Assembly (NCBI GenBank): GCA_030789695.1
Contig: CM061132.1
Span: forward strand, 30,280,418-30,344,417
Direction of reading: 5' to 3'
Length of the DNA: 64,000 bases
From: Scilla litardierei
Lineage: Eukaryota > Streptophyta > Magnoliopsida > Asparagales > Asparagaceae
How positions within the stretch are numbered: position 1 is the first letter of the stretch; every line of letters begins with the position of its first letter. The notes below the pieces were generated by a model. That model was not told where the DNA came from, did no database searches, and saw nothing but the letters and a program-made list of their open reading frames with translations. The position numbers and the translations under genes were made by a program. Positions 30,085 through 42,616 of this stretch are shown here, piece by piece.

Positions 30085-31213
30085 CTGCAATGACCTCATC
30101 CATGGCCAAAATCTCCTCCTCGGTCATCAGAAATGCCTGCCTCCTCAGCGGAACAGCCTGCCGAAAGGCATGCCCTTGTGGAACAAGGGGTACCCCACGA
30201 CCAGCGTGCACCGGGGCTCTCTGCTGCAACGGCGGGGCAGCAATAGGTGTCCTCCAAGGCTGCTTCAACCTCGGGCACTCCCTGAGAACATGGGCGGGAT
30301 CTCCACAGGCAATACACTGCCCCAAGAACCTCCTACACGATTCCTTGATATGGCCCTCCTTGCCACAGAAATGGCAAGTCTTCTGAACAGGCCCTCCTGG
30401 CCTCTTAAACTGAACAGGCTGGTTCGGCCTGAATCCAGGTCTAACCACAGCTCTCGCCTGTTCCACAGGCCTCTTCCCAGCACCAACAATAGACCCCTTC
30501 CTCTGGTTCACGAGCAGCTCCTGCATCTTGGCTGCTACTAGAACCTTCTGATAAGATTCCCGGTCAGAAGAGGTCACAAAACTCTGGAGCTCCGAAGCAA
30601 GTCCCTGCAGGAACCTCTGAGCTCTCTCCTCAGCGTCCTGCACCATCTTCGGTGCAAACCGACCCAATCTCATGAACTCTTGGTGATACCGGTCCACCGA
30701 CGAGCTTCCTTGCTTCAGATCGATAAAACGCTGCAGCATCTCTTCCCTGGAAGCTTTTGGGAAGAACTCACCATCAAATCTGGCCTTGAAGGTAGCCCAG
30801 ACGATCGGCTCCTCCAACATCTTCTCTTCAGCATCCCACCAATTTCTGGTGTTATCCCTCAGCTGGCGCTTCGCCAAGTCAACCCAACTAACTTCGTTGA
30901 CCTTGGACATCTTCAGATTGTCCTCGATATTCCTCATCCATTCATCAGCAGCTAGTGGACCTTCGGTTCCATCAAAATATGCAGGACCCAGCTCTCTGAA
31001 CTGCTTCGCCCCAGGCTCAGGGCAAGGGGCTTCCACCACCCGAGCAGCTCGAGCCACCGGAGCATTCTGTACCTGCAGAAGCACACCCTGCTGAACTTGC
31101 ATCATCTGCATCATCATCCGCATCATCTCTCCATTAGTGGGCTCCCGCTCAGGCTCCTCGTCAAGAGGGAGCACACCACTACCACCACCACGGGTGATTC
31201 GCCTTCCTGCCAT
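30085..31213 (-). CDS. Tekay gag with two zinc knuckles
   Basis: Starts at 31213 (MAGRRITRGGGSGVLPLD). It has the Retrotrans_gag domain (FDGTEGPLAADEWMRNIED near residue 80, NWWDAEEKML, FPKASREEMLQRFIDLKQG, SVDRYHQEFMRLGRFAP). Two CCHC knuckles, CHFCGKEGHIKESC and CIACGDPAHVLREC, follow, then a Pro-rich end. Forms the particle shell and binds genomic RNA. No internal stop. As read it ends at 30068, but the last four codons probably belong to the intron. The nested non-autonomous element encodes a shortened relative with the same two-knuckle spacing (36297-36836). Confidence 0.9.
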
Positions 31214-31354
31214 CTAATGACACAGAAAACGAAACAATTAGACTCATAGCTTAGGGCTCAGATGTCGAACTTATTTGTTGGACAATCTTATATTATTATC
31301 GTTATCCCGGTAATTGCAGTTACAGAAGGACCTGCATGGGCCACCACTAAAACC

Positions 31355-32877
31355 TGTCACACCCCGCTTCCCTAAAATGGAGGCGAGACGTGAGAAGGTC
31401 CGCTCAAGCGTGGAGCTGTGAAGCTGCACGCCTGATAACCGTAAATTTAGTATAAGCAGGTCCCTGTAATTGCAAACGAAACAACAATAATAATAATAAT
31501 AAGATGAGACGGATATGAAATACCAATCCCACAGTTTGTCCACCAAAATATTCAACATCACAGAAAAGCCACCAGGCTAAAAGAAAGAGTCTAAAGGCCC
31601 ATAACAAGGCCAAACAAAACTCAAACATAACAGAGTATCAAACTAGGTGCCACGCACCGACAACCTAAGCAATCTAACAAAAACTAGACGTAGACACTAA
31701 GACTGATCTCCAGTGTCTACGAAGTCCTCGTCCAATACGGGCGCAAGCTCGGCGTCCGCAAACACCTCACCCACAGCAAGTAACTCTGGCTCGGGGTCTA
31801 ACATGTGTCACCCAAAAGAGAAAAGGGGCACATGTCAGCAAGTCTAAAAGACTTGGGCAAGGAAACTGAAAGTAACTAACAACCTAGCACTTATGATATT
31901 AAACAATGACATGACAATTTAGTTTGATGCAGCAGTTTAAAAAGAGAATATCACGCGCTCACGATGTAGCGAAAGCTACCAATTCACTAATCACTTATCA
32001 CTGTTTATCACTTAGTGTATAGAGAGTCCACCTGCTGGCCAGCTCGTGGCTCAGGCCGCTTATCTCTATCACTATTAATCACTTGTGCACTAGAGATTTC
32101 GCCTGCTGGCTGGAGTGGCGGATCAGGCCATCTCGGAGCTCAGGTGGCCGCATATCTCTTACCCCACCCATATGTGTCGAGCGTTGGGGTTTCCAACTAC
32201 AGGGCTCGCTTCTGGAACACGAGCCAGGAATATAAGTATTGTAGCGGGTGCTACACAATCACGATGACTAATCAATATGCAATGCCATGAACAGATATTT
32301 GCGTACCGTTAATTGAATTTAAACATGACATACAAACATGATGAAGGTGACGGACCAAGCTTCGTTGTCAAGCTAGGTCAATGGCGTCTAGACGGCTATC
32401 CTTTCACCGTCTAGTCTCTTTTACGCTAAAGCAAGGGAAATGGCCTAAGACATGGCACAAATTAAGAGATGCAAGTTTCACTTGCCTGATACCGGGGTTG
32501 ACGAGCAATGAAGATCGTCACAAGCTAAACTACGGGTGGATCACTGATATAGCAAAACAATTATTAGAACAATGATTCTAAATCGTTTTCTTAATGGAAC
32601 CCTAATCATCTAATAATCCATTTTATTAGGGTTTCACAATGTCAATGTGGGTTATGCTAAAACTAAAGGAATCGAGCATTACCGTGAAGAAACGAAGGAA
32701 CGATGCCGAGCAACCACGGCAACGGAAGAACGATCCGGCTCAGATCTGGAAATGAGGGAAAAATCTGGAGAAATGGGGTTTGATGTGGATTTTGGGGGTT
32801 TGATGAAGGTTTGGGGAAGATGGAAGGTGGGTTGTGACAAGGGAGGGTTTGGATGATGGAGGATGAGCTTGGGATGA
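31355..32877 (-). repeat. Tekay 5' LTR, part 1 (inner end)
   Basis: Starts at the TGTCA edge (31355) opposite gag. It carries the segment shared with 7357-7830 and then 32385-32601, which is missing from the left LTR. The LTR continues at 42617 after the nested insertion. No primer site was recognised with certainty: the adjacent minus-strand sequence GGTTTTAGTGGTGGCCC does not fit the tRNAs I know, but a near-identical string follows LTR 1 of the nested element. Confidence 0.88.
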
Positions 32878-32882
32878 AGGAT
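32878..32882 (+). repeat. Target site duplication AGGAT, left
   Basis: AGGAT before TGTAACGG. The identical copy is at 42617-42621 after GTGACA. Confidence 0.92.
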
Positions 32883-33580
32883 TGTAACGGCCTGTATTTT
32901 TCCAATACTTTCAAATTAAGTATTTAAAGAAAATTCAATTTTAATTGTATTTTATAATGGTTTGTTAGGAGTCTTAAACTGATTTCAAAAATTTCCTATA
33001 AAAATATTTTGAAGTATCAGACTAGTTATGGAGTATTTTGGTAAAATCGGATTTCGTCAAATACATCTAAAAGATCTGATAAAAATTCATTTTCAGATAT
33101 TGCAGTTTTGGGTCAATGAATTTATTTTCTATACAAACGTTTTCAAAACGACTTCAAACTTCTGCAGTAGCATCCTATGATCATTTGGGGCTTCCCACAT
33201 TAATTTCGTAATTTTCTGATATCGTTTCAATCGGGAACCCGCAACCCGCTTTCTAAACGTTTTGGCCAAGAACTAGTATCCCCGTAGCCCAAACTCTAGA
33301 ATGGTCTTCGTATTTGCGATCCTCGTGACGATACGATCCCGTGGGTATGTTTTCGTAATTTTTCGGACACGTTTACTAGTAAGGACATTTTCGTAATTTT
33401 CGCTTTTGTATTTTCACTAATGACTTTCGTTAATGGAGTTTTACCTTCCTAATTAACCCTAATCTTCTTCCACAACTACCCCCCTTTCTTTTGGTGGTTA
33501 GAGCTGAAACGGATCAGTTCTTCCCCTCATCTACCCCTCCATCTACCCCCTCTAATTACCATTTTGCCATTCACTAACCC

Positions 33581-33588
33581 TATAAATA
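33581..33588 (+). promoter_or_regulatory. TATA box of LTR 1
   Basis: TATAAATA in CCCTATAAATAAACCC, followed by a CT-rich leader (ACTCTCTCTCTC). Same in LTR 2 at 40039-40046. Confidence 0.7.
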
Positions 33589-35039
33589 AACCCATCCCAT
33601 TGTATTAACCCACACACAGATACTCTCTCTCTCTCCGTTTCATTTTGAACCCAGGCTCCTCATACACAAAAACACCCTATATCTCTCTCTATCTTTCTTA
33701 GTTACGTTCGAAGGACACATACACAGAGGATCTCGCTCAGCTCCCTCACTCTATCACTCCCTCTCTCTATTCCTCTCTCGTTCTCAGTCTCTCCCTCCTC
33801 TCCGACCTCCGACCTCCGGCCGCGACCGCCGCCGTCGCTCATCCGCGCTGCCCCGCCGTCCGCCGACGAGCCCGAAGCAACCCCTCCGCCTCACAGCGCC
33901 GGATAACCCCCAGTGCCCCAAGCGCCCTCCGCCTCCGCTCTCGAAGCACACCGCCGGAGCTCCGACCCCCTCACCTCCGTTCACCGACGCTCGACCCTCC
34001 CTCCACCGTGCGCTCCCTCCGACGAGCTCCGTTCGTCGCCCACCTCCCCCGAGCGCCTGCAGCGCTTCGCCGGCCACCCTCGCCGCCGACGGCCGCCCCC
34101 ACGTCGCCGAAGCCTCCGCCGCAGACCGCCGCATCCTCCGACTCCCCGACGCCGAGCCGCCGTCGCCAGAGACACCCCCCATGCAACGAAGACGAAGCAA
34201 CGGCGGTGCGTAAGTCGCGATGGCAAACTTGTAAAATTCTCGAACTTTCGTATTTTTCGTATTTTTTAATAATTAATAAATGAGTTTATTGGTTTTAAAT
34301 CCATAAGTAATTATATAGGGCCCAGAAAAATGTGTGACTAGTCCCAGAAAATCAGAAACGTCGAAACGAATCCATTGGCGCTAGTTTCGTCGCGATCAGG
34401 CAAGTATATTTCTCACAGTGAATTTTTAAAGGCAAAACTTAAATAGGTTAAAATTCTTCTAAAATTCGTAGCTTGCAATTTTTACTTATATGTACGTCTG
34501 ATAAAAATATATGTTACAGTACTTGTAAATACGATCGTTTTGACATCTTGTTTGCAGAATTCTGACGTACGGTTTGCCCGGAATAAATCTTTGAAGATAT
34601 GTTGTAATGATAAATTCTTGTTTTAAAAATCCTTTTAAAATTCGTAATCTGTGATTTTTACGTGCACTTACGTACGATAAAAATATATGTCGTAGTACTA
34701 GTGAATACGATCATTTTGACACCTTGTTGAAGAATTCTGATGTACGGTTTGCTCTAAACAATTCCTTGAACATATGTTTTAAAAATCATTTCTTGATTAA
34801 AAATTGCTTTTTGGCTATTTAAAATTGTTTAAAAATTGTTTAAAAATCTTGAAAAATAACTACTAGTCTTAGAAAGTATTTTAAGCTAATTTAAACTCTT
34901 TTGCTTGGTTAAGATCACATCTTACTTGTTCTTTTATTTATTTAAGCGATCCTGATGTTTTCATTTAATCGAGTCGTGAAGTTGTGAACTTTCACGAGAC
35001 TGTTGTACAGACTATTGGAACACCGAGATTGAATTGACT

Positions 35040-35124
35040 GAATGGAAGATGGAACTTCAACAATATTGAATGGAAGATGGAACTTTAATAATATAGAATG
35101 AAAGATGGAATTTCAATAATAGAC
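35040..35124 (+). repeat. Three tandem 28-29 bp units
   Basis: Units at 35040, 35068 and 35097 based on GAATGGAAGATGGAACTTC. Present in both LTRs (second copy near 41498-41582). Confidence 0.8.
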
Positions 35125-35712
35125 AGATAGTACACATTCTTTTGACCGCCACTTGACTTGACCCGGGTTTGGGGTAGTCTATGATCACAAGTGTTACAGA
35201 ATGACTGGATGCGCCATACTAAATTACCTCCAACACATTACGGGGGTTAGAACCTTGACCGTTGCCATATCGGAACGGTGGGTAAGCCTCGGAGTTGCTC
35301 CCGGCGCAGGCTGCATGTTGGTTATCTCTAGTACTCTTGGACATGGACTTATCACTAGGATAGACTGGTTTTTGACTATTGTTCTAACATCTTTTCTGCA
35401 GGTTGCTACGGTGTGTTTATTTAATGCTAAATTGTCACAGGTTGCAAATGGTATTGCAAATTGTTATTGAATGATTAAATTGCTACAGGTTGTAAACGAT
35501 ATTGCAAATGGCTATCGATGATTAAATTGCTGCAGATTGCAAATGTTTAACCTCTTTAACTGCTTTAACTATTTTAACTGCTTTAAACTGCTTTATCTCT
35601 TTTATTGCTTATTTTAAATTAAACTTATTGCTTGTCTTTAAAAGTCCAGCTTGGTTTAATTTTAAAACGTCTAACGTTTTGGTTTTGAGATTATCTTGCC
35701 GAGTAAACCTCG

Positions 35713-35755
35713 CTGACGGACATTTCATTTTGTTGTTTTACGAAATGTCCGTCAG
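35713..35755 (+). other. Perfect 14-bp hairpin near the LTR 3' end
   Basis: CTGACGGACATTTC (35713-35726) pairs fully with GAAATGTCCGTCAG (35742-35755) across a 15-nt T-rich loop. Kept in LTR 2 at 42169-42211. Confidence 0.85.
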
Positions 35756-36296
35756 GTATCGATAGTGAGTTCCTTGAAGACACTACTGCAGGAGTCGAGC
35801 CAGTGCTCGAAAACTACGTGGAGTATCTACCCACAGAAGACTAGACTTTTACCTTCGCGTCAGCACTTATATATATATATTTGATTAATGTAATTCGTGT
35901 ACCTTGTTTGTATTGGCCATGCTAGGCCAAGCTGTATCTTAATTATTGTACACTGGATATGTAATAATGTTGTTTGAGCTGCTTCTTAAACTTGCAAGCA
36001 AGAATCTGCAATTTTTATACAGACGCTTAGTGTGTTTAAGCCAAGGAGGAAGAAAAGAAAAAGATTTCAAAAAAGAAAAAAAAAAGTACTCCTCCTTGTT
36101 TTAAGCACATCGCGGACCCGCTCGCGTCCTCGCTCCCGGTAGAATGGGAAGCGGGGCGTGACAGGTTTTGTTGGCGGCCCATGCAGGTCTTGCTTATGCA
36201 AATACTTTAAGATCGGTTTAAATGACATTAATATCCATGTATACTGCTAGAATAGATTTATTCTAACCTACTTTACATCGCGGTTTGTTTTGAAGT

Positions 36297-36836
36297 ATGG
36301 CAGGTCAACCAGATACCCACGTCACCACCAACAACGATATCTTCGGTATCGTAAAGGAAATACTGGAAATTCAACGTCAAGTTCTCCATGAGGCTGTTGA
36401 CAAACTCTGTAAAGCATCCCAAAGGAAGCATCCTGTGGAACCACTGAGAGACGCTCTCCAACCGACGACGACTACATTCAAGAGGCCCACATCTTCAGTC
36501 AACAAGAAATCCCCGATGGTGTGCTTCCATTGCAACCGAAAGGGACATATCAAGAAGAAATGCCGCCTGCTACTGAATCAATGTTTGGCCTGTGGAGCAT
36601 CTGAGCACTCTCTCAGGAACTGCCCCCGCCGCATTAACAAGAAAGCGACTACGACAACAGGAGTTTCTGGATCAGCGCGTCTTAAACCACCCCTAACTTC
36701 ACAACATCGAGTCTTTCATCAGGCCAAGCTGAACCAAGCTAGGTGTCAAGCATCCATCGTATCAACCCGAGATACTGAGGCTACAGAGCCAGTAATCACT
36801 GGTATACCTGAACCTTTTCCCTCAACGTCGATTTGA
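36297..36836 (+). pseudogene. Gag remnant with two zinc knuckles
   Basis: 180-codon frame starting MAGQPDTHVTTNN. Two CCHC knuckles (CFHCNRKGHIKKKC and CLACGASEHSLRNC) are spaced as in the Tekay gag. The main capsid domain is missing between the short N-terminus and the knuckles. The remaining protein could still bind RNA. Whether it is translated cannot be seen. The frame is open and lies directly after LTR 1, where gag starts in the parent. Confidence 0.75.
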
Positions 36837-37759
36837 CACCCATCGTCTTTATTATCATTGCTAGCATATGTTATCGTGCTATAGCATGTCCACATCTTGA
36901 TTTGGGAATTTTCTATTGTTCCTTATCACAAAATTCGCAACGAACTATCTCCATTGAACCTCATTACCCTTTTCGAATTCTTAACCATTGCTTAGGAACT
37001 CGTGTTCCATTCTTGGTTATACCCTCCTTAGTAGCTACTTTTGCTAACCGTTATAGTTATTTTCATTGGATGAACCATCTACTCATTTCATCACCTTTCC
37101 TTCAGTTGATGATGGCACGCCTATAAATGATAATCTTCCTTCAATGGACCATGATACCGGTCAATGTGCTTGGCTAAAGTCTGTTGGATCAACCTAGCTA
37201 GACTGGGTGCAAGTGATCCTAGCTTAGTCACTTCCCTGGCCGTGTCCGCTGGACCGCAAGGATGTGAATCATGATTATGTAACGCCATCGATCTTCATCA
37301 TTATCACCTTCTCTTAGCTTGATGACCTTTCGATTGACCTTCTTAGAATCTTTCTTTAGTCCCCTTGAACTCTAGTTATGGAGGACAGCATTCGAATTTT
37401 GGATCATCAGAAGTTCGAGATCAACCACTGAAACAAATCGAAGGGCCACACTGCAAGCGACTGTCCTGAGAGGAAGTCTCAGCCTTCCAACTCTGCTCAA
37501 CAACGTCAACCAACAACAAGTGTACCAGCAGACTCGACAACAGGTGCTACCCCAAAGACGCCAAGCTTGTACCATGACGGTAGAAGAAGCTGAGGCTACG
37601 GACCAAGTAATCCCAGGTACGAGATATTCCACTAAGCTACTTACTCTATTATTTAGAGCTTGGACATGTTTCTTATCACTGTAACTGTTAAACCTCTGAC
37701 TCCACGTTGGATGGTCGAGACCGCTGACAGTTCCCAGCGGATGCCTCCAATGTTCTATT
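36837..37759 (+). other. Degenerate internal sequence
   Basis: No supported gene. Short frames only, with no recognised domain. Probably decayed linker between gag and protease or unrelated filler. Confidence 0.4.
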
Positions 37760-37990
37760 GTGATTTGTAGACGAGGTCTTTTCGCTAAATCTATGGTAAT
37801 AGAGATGCCAACATTTGATGTTGTTCTTGGGATGAATTGGTTAAGGACATTTCATGCCACCTTTGATTGTCGTCAAAGGAGGGTAGAGTTCGAAATACAC
37901 GACCATCTTAAGTTCAAGTTCCTCCGCGGAAGCAGATCGAAGGACGCTCAGAAGTATTCGAGGATGATACTGGAGATTTTGAGACGAGCC
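37760..37990 (+). pseudogene. Protease remnant of gypsy type
   Basis: Encodes VIEMPTFDVVLGMNWLRTF and DCRQRRVEFEIH, which match the C-terminal part of the Tekay protease ([20 protein letters not shown]). The active-site part is missing and no RT follows. Confidence 0.75.
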
Positions 37991-38053
37991 AACCTGACGT
38001 GCCAGTGTAGGTTGTTGGCGTCTTTTCATTTTGTGCTCGTATTTCTCCTCTAG

Positions 38054-39340
38054 CCCCTACTTCTATCTTGTACCCAATTTCTTTCCCCCAAGGGTTTGAT
38101 TCATTTCCCACTGACCGCCTTTTCCCCTCTTTATTGCGTTCTGTCCGTTTCCTCTCCTCGAGCCCCGTTCCCGCCTAACACCGACGACTTCGGTGCCCCC
38201 CCTTTTCTTTTGACCCATCTCCTTCCTCCGCATGCCACCCCGTGGCTTTCCCTTTTCGCTCAGACATCGCCCCCTCCTCCTCCCGGCCTCTTCCCCAAGC
38301 GAGCTCGATCAGACCTCGTGTCGTCGCTCCGATCTCCGATCCGCCAGCCTCACCCGAAGATCCGCCAGCTTCCGCTTCGCTCCATCCCGGAGGCCCTCCC
38401 CGCCATGGATCGCAAGCCAGTCGGAGCCCTCGCCGCCGCAGATCGCCAGCCGCCGATGGCCCGCCAACGACCTTGGGGTCTGTTTGGACTAGCAGCGACC
38501 CTCGCCGCCACCCTCGCTACCGCCGCTTGGCTGAGATCTTGGGAAGCCGTGATCCTTGGGCTTCTCTTGAGCTCTCTGCCTTGGGTCTCACCCTCGTTGA
38601 GATCCCGTTTTCCTCTTGCGTCTACTCCTTTTGGTTTGCGGGAAAGCATGTTTTTGGTTGTTCATTTGTTGGGTGATGTTGGGTGTTGCGAATGTCAAGT
38701 ATTGGTCTACGGAAGGAGTGATGGCGATGAATATTGGCATGATATTGGCCTTGGGTGTTGAAGGTTGATGTAGGCCTTGTGCTTGGCTCTGGATGAGAGC
38801 ATGGATCCTGCCTTATTGTTGGATAGTATGGAGATTGACGGAAGAAATGCTGGCAGTGAGTACTGACTTAGAGTGTTGGCCTTGTACTTACCTTTGGGCG
38901 GTGATTTGGACGTTAGCATGTGGTTGGGCATTATGGAAATTGATGGTGTTGGTACCCGTGGATTAGTCGATACGTGCTATATGATGAGCGACATCTTTGA
39001 TTAAGACCCAGTAGCACGAATAAACCTTATGTTCTTCCATTTATGTGGTTTAAATAGCTTGCTACTGGCTTATCACCTCAGGTTCCAAGTTCGAACAGAT
39101 GTCATCATCTTAATAGCTCTCCTTTTCGTGTAATGACATTATCTTATATTTTGGCTACTTGATAATATATATTAGTCACATCCCTTATTTGCTTATCACA
39201 TTTCATGTTATTTACAACCTGATTTACAAAGATCTATCTATTCTATCATTTATTTGCTTGAGCTTCTTTATAATATCAACTATTTGTTTCAAAAATATTT
39301 TTAAATTCCGAGGACGGAATTATTTTTAAGGAGGGTAGGA
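38054..39340 (+). other. Non-family internal block with a GC-rich ORF
   Basis: 38096-38761 is open for 221 codons with a GC-rich 5' part. An ATG at 38405 gives a hydrophobic protein (GLAATLAATLATAAWL, VILGLLLSSLPWV). No family recognised. The rest is AT-rich and ends in the polypurine tract AAGGAGGGTAGGA (39328-39340). It may be captured host sequence or a spacer. Confidence 0.35.
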
Positions 39341-42300
39341 TGTAACGGCCTGTATTTTTCCAATACTTTCAAATTAAGTATTTAAAGAAAATTCAATTTT
39401 AATTGTATTTTATAATGGTTTGTTAGGAGTCTTAAACTGATTTCAAAAATTTCCTATAAAAATATTTTGAAGTATCAGACTAGTTATGGAGTATTTTGGT
39501 AAAATCGGATTTCGTCAAATACATCTAAAAGATCTGATAAAAATTCATTTTCAGATATTGCAGTTTTGGGTCAATGAATTTATTTTCTATACAAACGTTT
39601 TCAAAACGACTTCAAACTTCTGCAGTAGCATCCTATGATCATTTGGGGATTCCCACATTAATTTCGTAATTTTCTGATATCGTTTCAATCGGGAACCCGC
39701 AACCCGCTTTCTAAACGTTTTGGCCAAAAACTAGTATCCCCGTAGCCCAAACTCTAGAATGGTCTTCGTATTCGCGATCCTCGTGACGATACGATCCCGT
39801 GGGTATGTTTTCGTAATTTTTCGGACACGTTTACTAGTAAGGGCATTTTCGTAATTTTCGCTTTTGTATTTTCACTAATGACTTTCGTTAATGGAGTTTT
39901 ACCTTCCTAATTAACCCTAATCTTCTTCCACAACTACCCCCCTTTCTTTTGGTGGTTAGAGCTGAAACGGATCAGTTCTTCCCCTCATCTACCCCTCCAT
40001 CTACCCCCTCTAATTACCATTTTGCCATTCACTAACCCTATAAATAAAACCATCCCATTGTATTAACCCACACACAGATACTCTCTATCTCTCCGTTTCA
40101 TTTTGAACCCAGGCTCCTCATACACAAAAACACCCTATATCTCTCTCTATCTTTCTTAGTTACGTTCGAAGGACACATACACAGAGGATCTCGCTCAGCT
40201 CCCTCACTCTATCACTCCCTCTCTCTATTCCTCTCTCGTTCTCAGTCTCTCCCTCCTCTCCGACCTCCGACCTCCGGCCGCGACCGCCGCCGTCGCTCAT
40301 CCGCGCTGCCCCGCCGTCCGCCGACGAGCCCGAAGCAACCCCTCCGCCTCACAGCGCCGGATAACCCCCAGTGCCCCAAGCGCCCTCCGCCTCCGCTCTC
40401 GAAGCACACCGCCGGAGCTCCGACCCCCTCGCCTCCGTTCACCGACGCTCGACCCTCCCTCCACCGTGCGCTCCCTCCGACGAGCTCCGTTCGTCGCCCA
40501 CCTCCCCCGAGCGCCTGCAGCGCTTCGCCGGCCACCCTCGCCGCCGACGGCCGCCCCCACGTCGCCGAAGCCTCCGCCGCAGACCGCCGCATCCTCCGAC
40601 TCCCCGACGCCGAGCCGCCGTCGCCAGAGACACCCCCCATGCAACGAAGACGAAGCAACGGCGGTGCGTAAGTCGCGATGGCAAACTTGTAAAATTCTCG
40701 AACTTTCGTATTTTTCGTATTTTTTAATAATTAATAAATGAGTTTATTGGTTTTAAATCCAAGTAATTATATAGGGCCCAGAAAAATGTGTGACTAGTCC
40801 CAGAAAATCAGAAACGTCGAAACGAATCCATTGGCGCTAGTTTCGTCGCGATCAGGCAAGTATATTTCTCACAGTGAATTTTTAAAGGCAAAACTTAAAT
40901 AGGTTAAAATTCTTCTAAAATTCGTAGCTTGCAATTTTTACTTATATGTACGTCTGATAAAAATATATGTTACAGTACTTGTAAATACGATCGTTTTGAC
41001 ATCTTGTTTGCAGAATTCTGACGTACGGTTTGCCCGGAATAAATCTTTGAAGATATGTTGTAATGATAAATTCTTGTTTTAAAAATCCTTTTAAAATTCG
41101 TAATCTGTGATTTTTACGTGCACTTACGTACGATAAAAATATATGTCGTAGTACTAGTGAATACGATCATTTTGACACCTTGTTGAAGAATTCTGATGTA
41201 CGGTTTGCTCTAAACAATTCCTTGAACATATGTTTTAAAAATCATTTCTTGATTAAAAATTGCTTTTTGGCTATTTAAAATTGTTTAAAAATTGTTTAAA
41301 AATCTTGAAAAATAACTACTAGTCTTAGAAAGTATTTTAAGCTAATTTAAACTCTTTTGCTTGGTTAAGATCACATCTTACTTGTTCTTTTATTTATTTA
41401 AGTGATCCTGATGTTTTCATTTAATCGAGTCGTGAAGTTGTGAACTTTCACGAGACTGTTGTACAGACTATTGGAACACCGAGATTGAATTGACTGAATG
41501 GAAGATGGAACTTCAACAATATTGAATGGAAGATGGAACTTTAATAATATAGAATGAAAGATGGAATTTCAATAATAGACAGATAGTACACATTCTTTTG
41601 ACCGCCACTTGACTTGACCCGGGTTTGGGGTAGTCTATGATCACAAGTGTTACAGAATGACTGGATGCGCCATACTAAATTACCTCCAACACATTACGGG
41701 GGTTAGAACCTTGACCGTTGCCATATCGGAACGGTGGGTAAGCCTCGGAGTTGCTCCCGGCGCAGGCTGCATGTTGGTTATCTCTAGTACTCTTGGACAT
41801 GGACTTATCACTAGGATAGACTGGTTTTTGACTATTGTTCTAACATCTTTTCTGCAGGTTGCTACGGTGTGTTTATTTAATGCTAAATTGTCACAGGTTG
41901 CAAATGGTATTGCAAATTGTTATTGAATGATTAAATTGCTACAGGTTGTAAACGATATTGCAAATGGCTATCGATGATTAAATTGCTGCAGATTGCAAAT
42001 GTTTAACCTCTTTAACTGCTTTAACTATTTTAACTGCTTTAAACTGCTTTATCTCTTTTATTGCTTATTTTAAATTAAACTTATTGCTTGTCTTTAAAAG
42101 TCCAGCTTGGTTTAATTTTAAAACGTCTAACGTTTTGGTTTTGAGATTATCTTGCCGAGTAAACCTCGCTGACGGACATTTCATTTTGTTGTTTTACGAA
42201 ATGTCCGTCAGGTATCGATAGTGAGTTCCTTGAAGACACTACTGCAGGAGTCGAGCCAGTGCTCGAAAACTACGTGGAGTATCTACCCACAGAAGACTAG

Positions 42301-42616
42301 ACTTTTACCTTCGCGTCAGCACTTATATATATATTTGATTAATGTAATTCGTGTACCTTGTTTGTATTGGCCATGCTAGGCCAAGCTGTATCTTAATTAT
42401 TGTACACTGGATATGTAATAATGTTGTTTGAGCTGCTTCTTAAACTTGCAAGCAAGAATCTGCAATTTTTATACAGACGCTTAGTGTGTTTAAGCCAAGG
42501 AGGAAGAAAAGAAAAAGATTTCAAAAAAGAAAAAAAAAGTACTCCTCCTTGTTTTAAGCACATCGCGGACCCGCTCGCGTCCTCGCTCCCGGTAGAATGG
42601 GAAGCGGGGCGTGACA
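39341..42616 (+). repeat. LTR 2 of the non-autonomous element
   Basis: 3276 bp copy of LTR 1 with the same landmarks. Confidence 0.93.

Larger units (their letters stand above)
32883..36163 (+). repeat. LTR 1 of the non-autonomous element
   Basis: 3281 bp. In order: TATA box (33581-33588), CT-rich leader, GC-rich exon-like block (33785-34209), splice-donor-like GTAAGT (34210), AT-rich stretch with three 28-29 bp tandem units (35040-35124), acceptor-like TTTTCTGCAG (35401), a 14-bp hairpin (35713-35755) and the end GGGGCGTGACA. Confidence 0.93.
32883..42616 (+). mobile_element. Non-autonomous Tekay-derived element with 3.3 kb LTRs
   Basis: LTR 1 32883-36163, internal region 36164-39340, LTR 2 39341-42616, flanked by AGGAT duplications. 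The LTRs differ by roughly nine substitutions and four small indels in 3.28 kb (about 0.3%), so insertion is recent. LTR ends (TGTAAC...GTGACA), the sequence after LTR 1 and the sequence before LTR 2 (CCGAGGACGGAATT, AAGGAGGGTAGGA) are those of the Tekay-like element, so it is a derivative of that lineage. Only remnants of gag (zinc knuckles) and protease remain. RT and integrase are absent. It must use proteins of an autonomous relative. Confidence 0.93.

Noticed and set aside
33784..34269. Several overlapping open frames on both strands in the 3.3 kb LTR
   Set aside because: Caused by GC-rich sequence with few stops. Proteins are Arg/Pro/Gly-rich without a recognisable fold. The block is treated as a possible leader exon only.
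36297..39340. Captured complete host gene in the non-autonomous element
   Set aside because: The clear parts (zinc knuckles, protease remnant) are Tekay-derived. Only the GC-rich block at 38054-38761 remains as a possible capture, and it has no recognisable domain.
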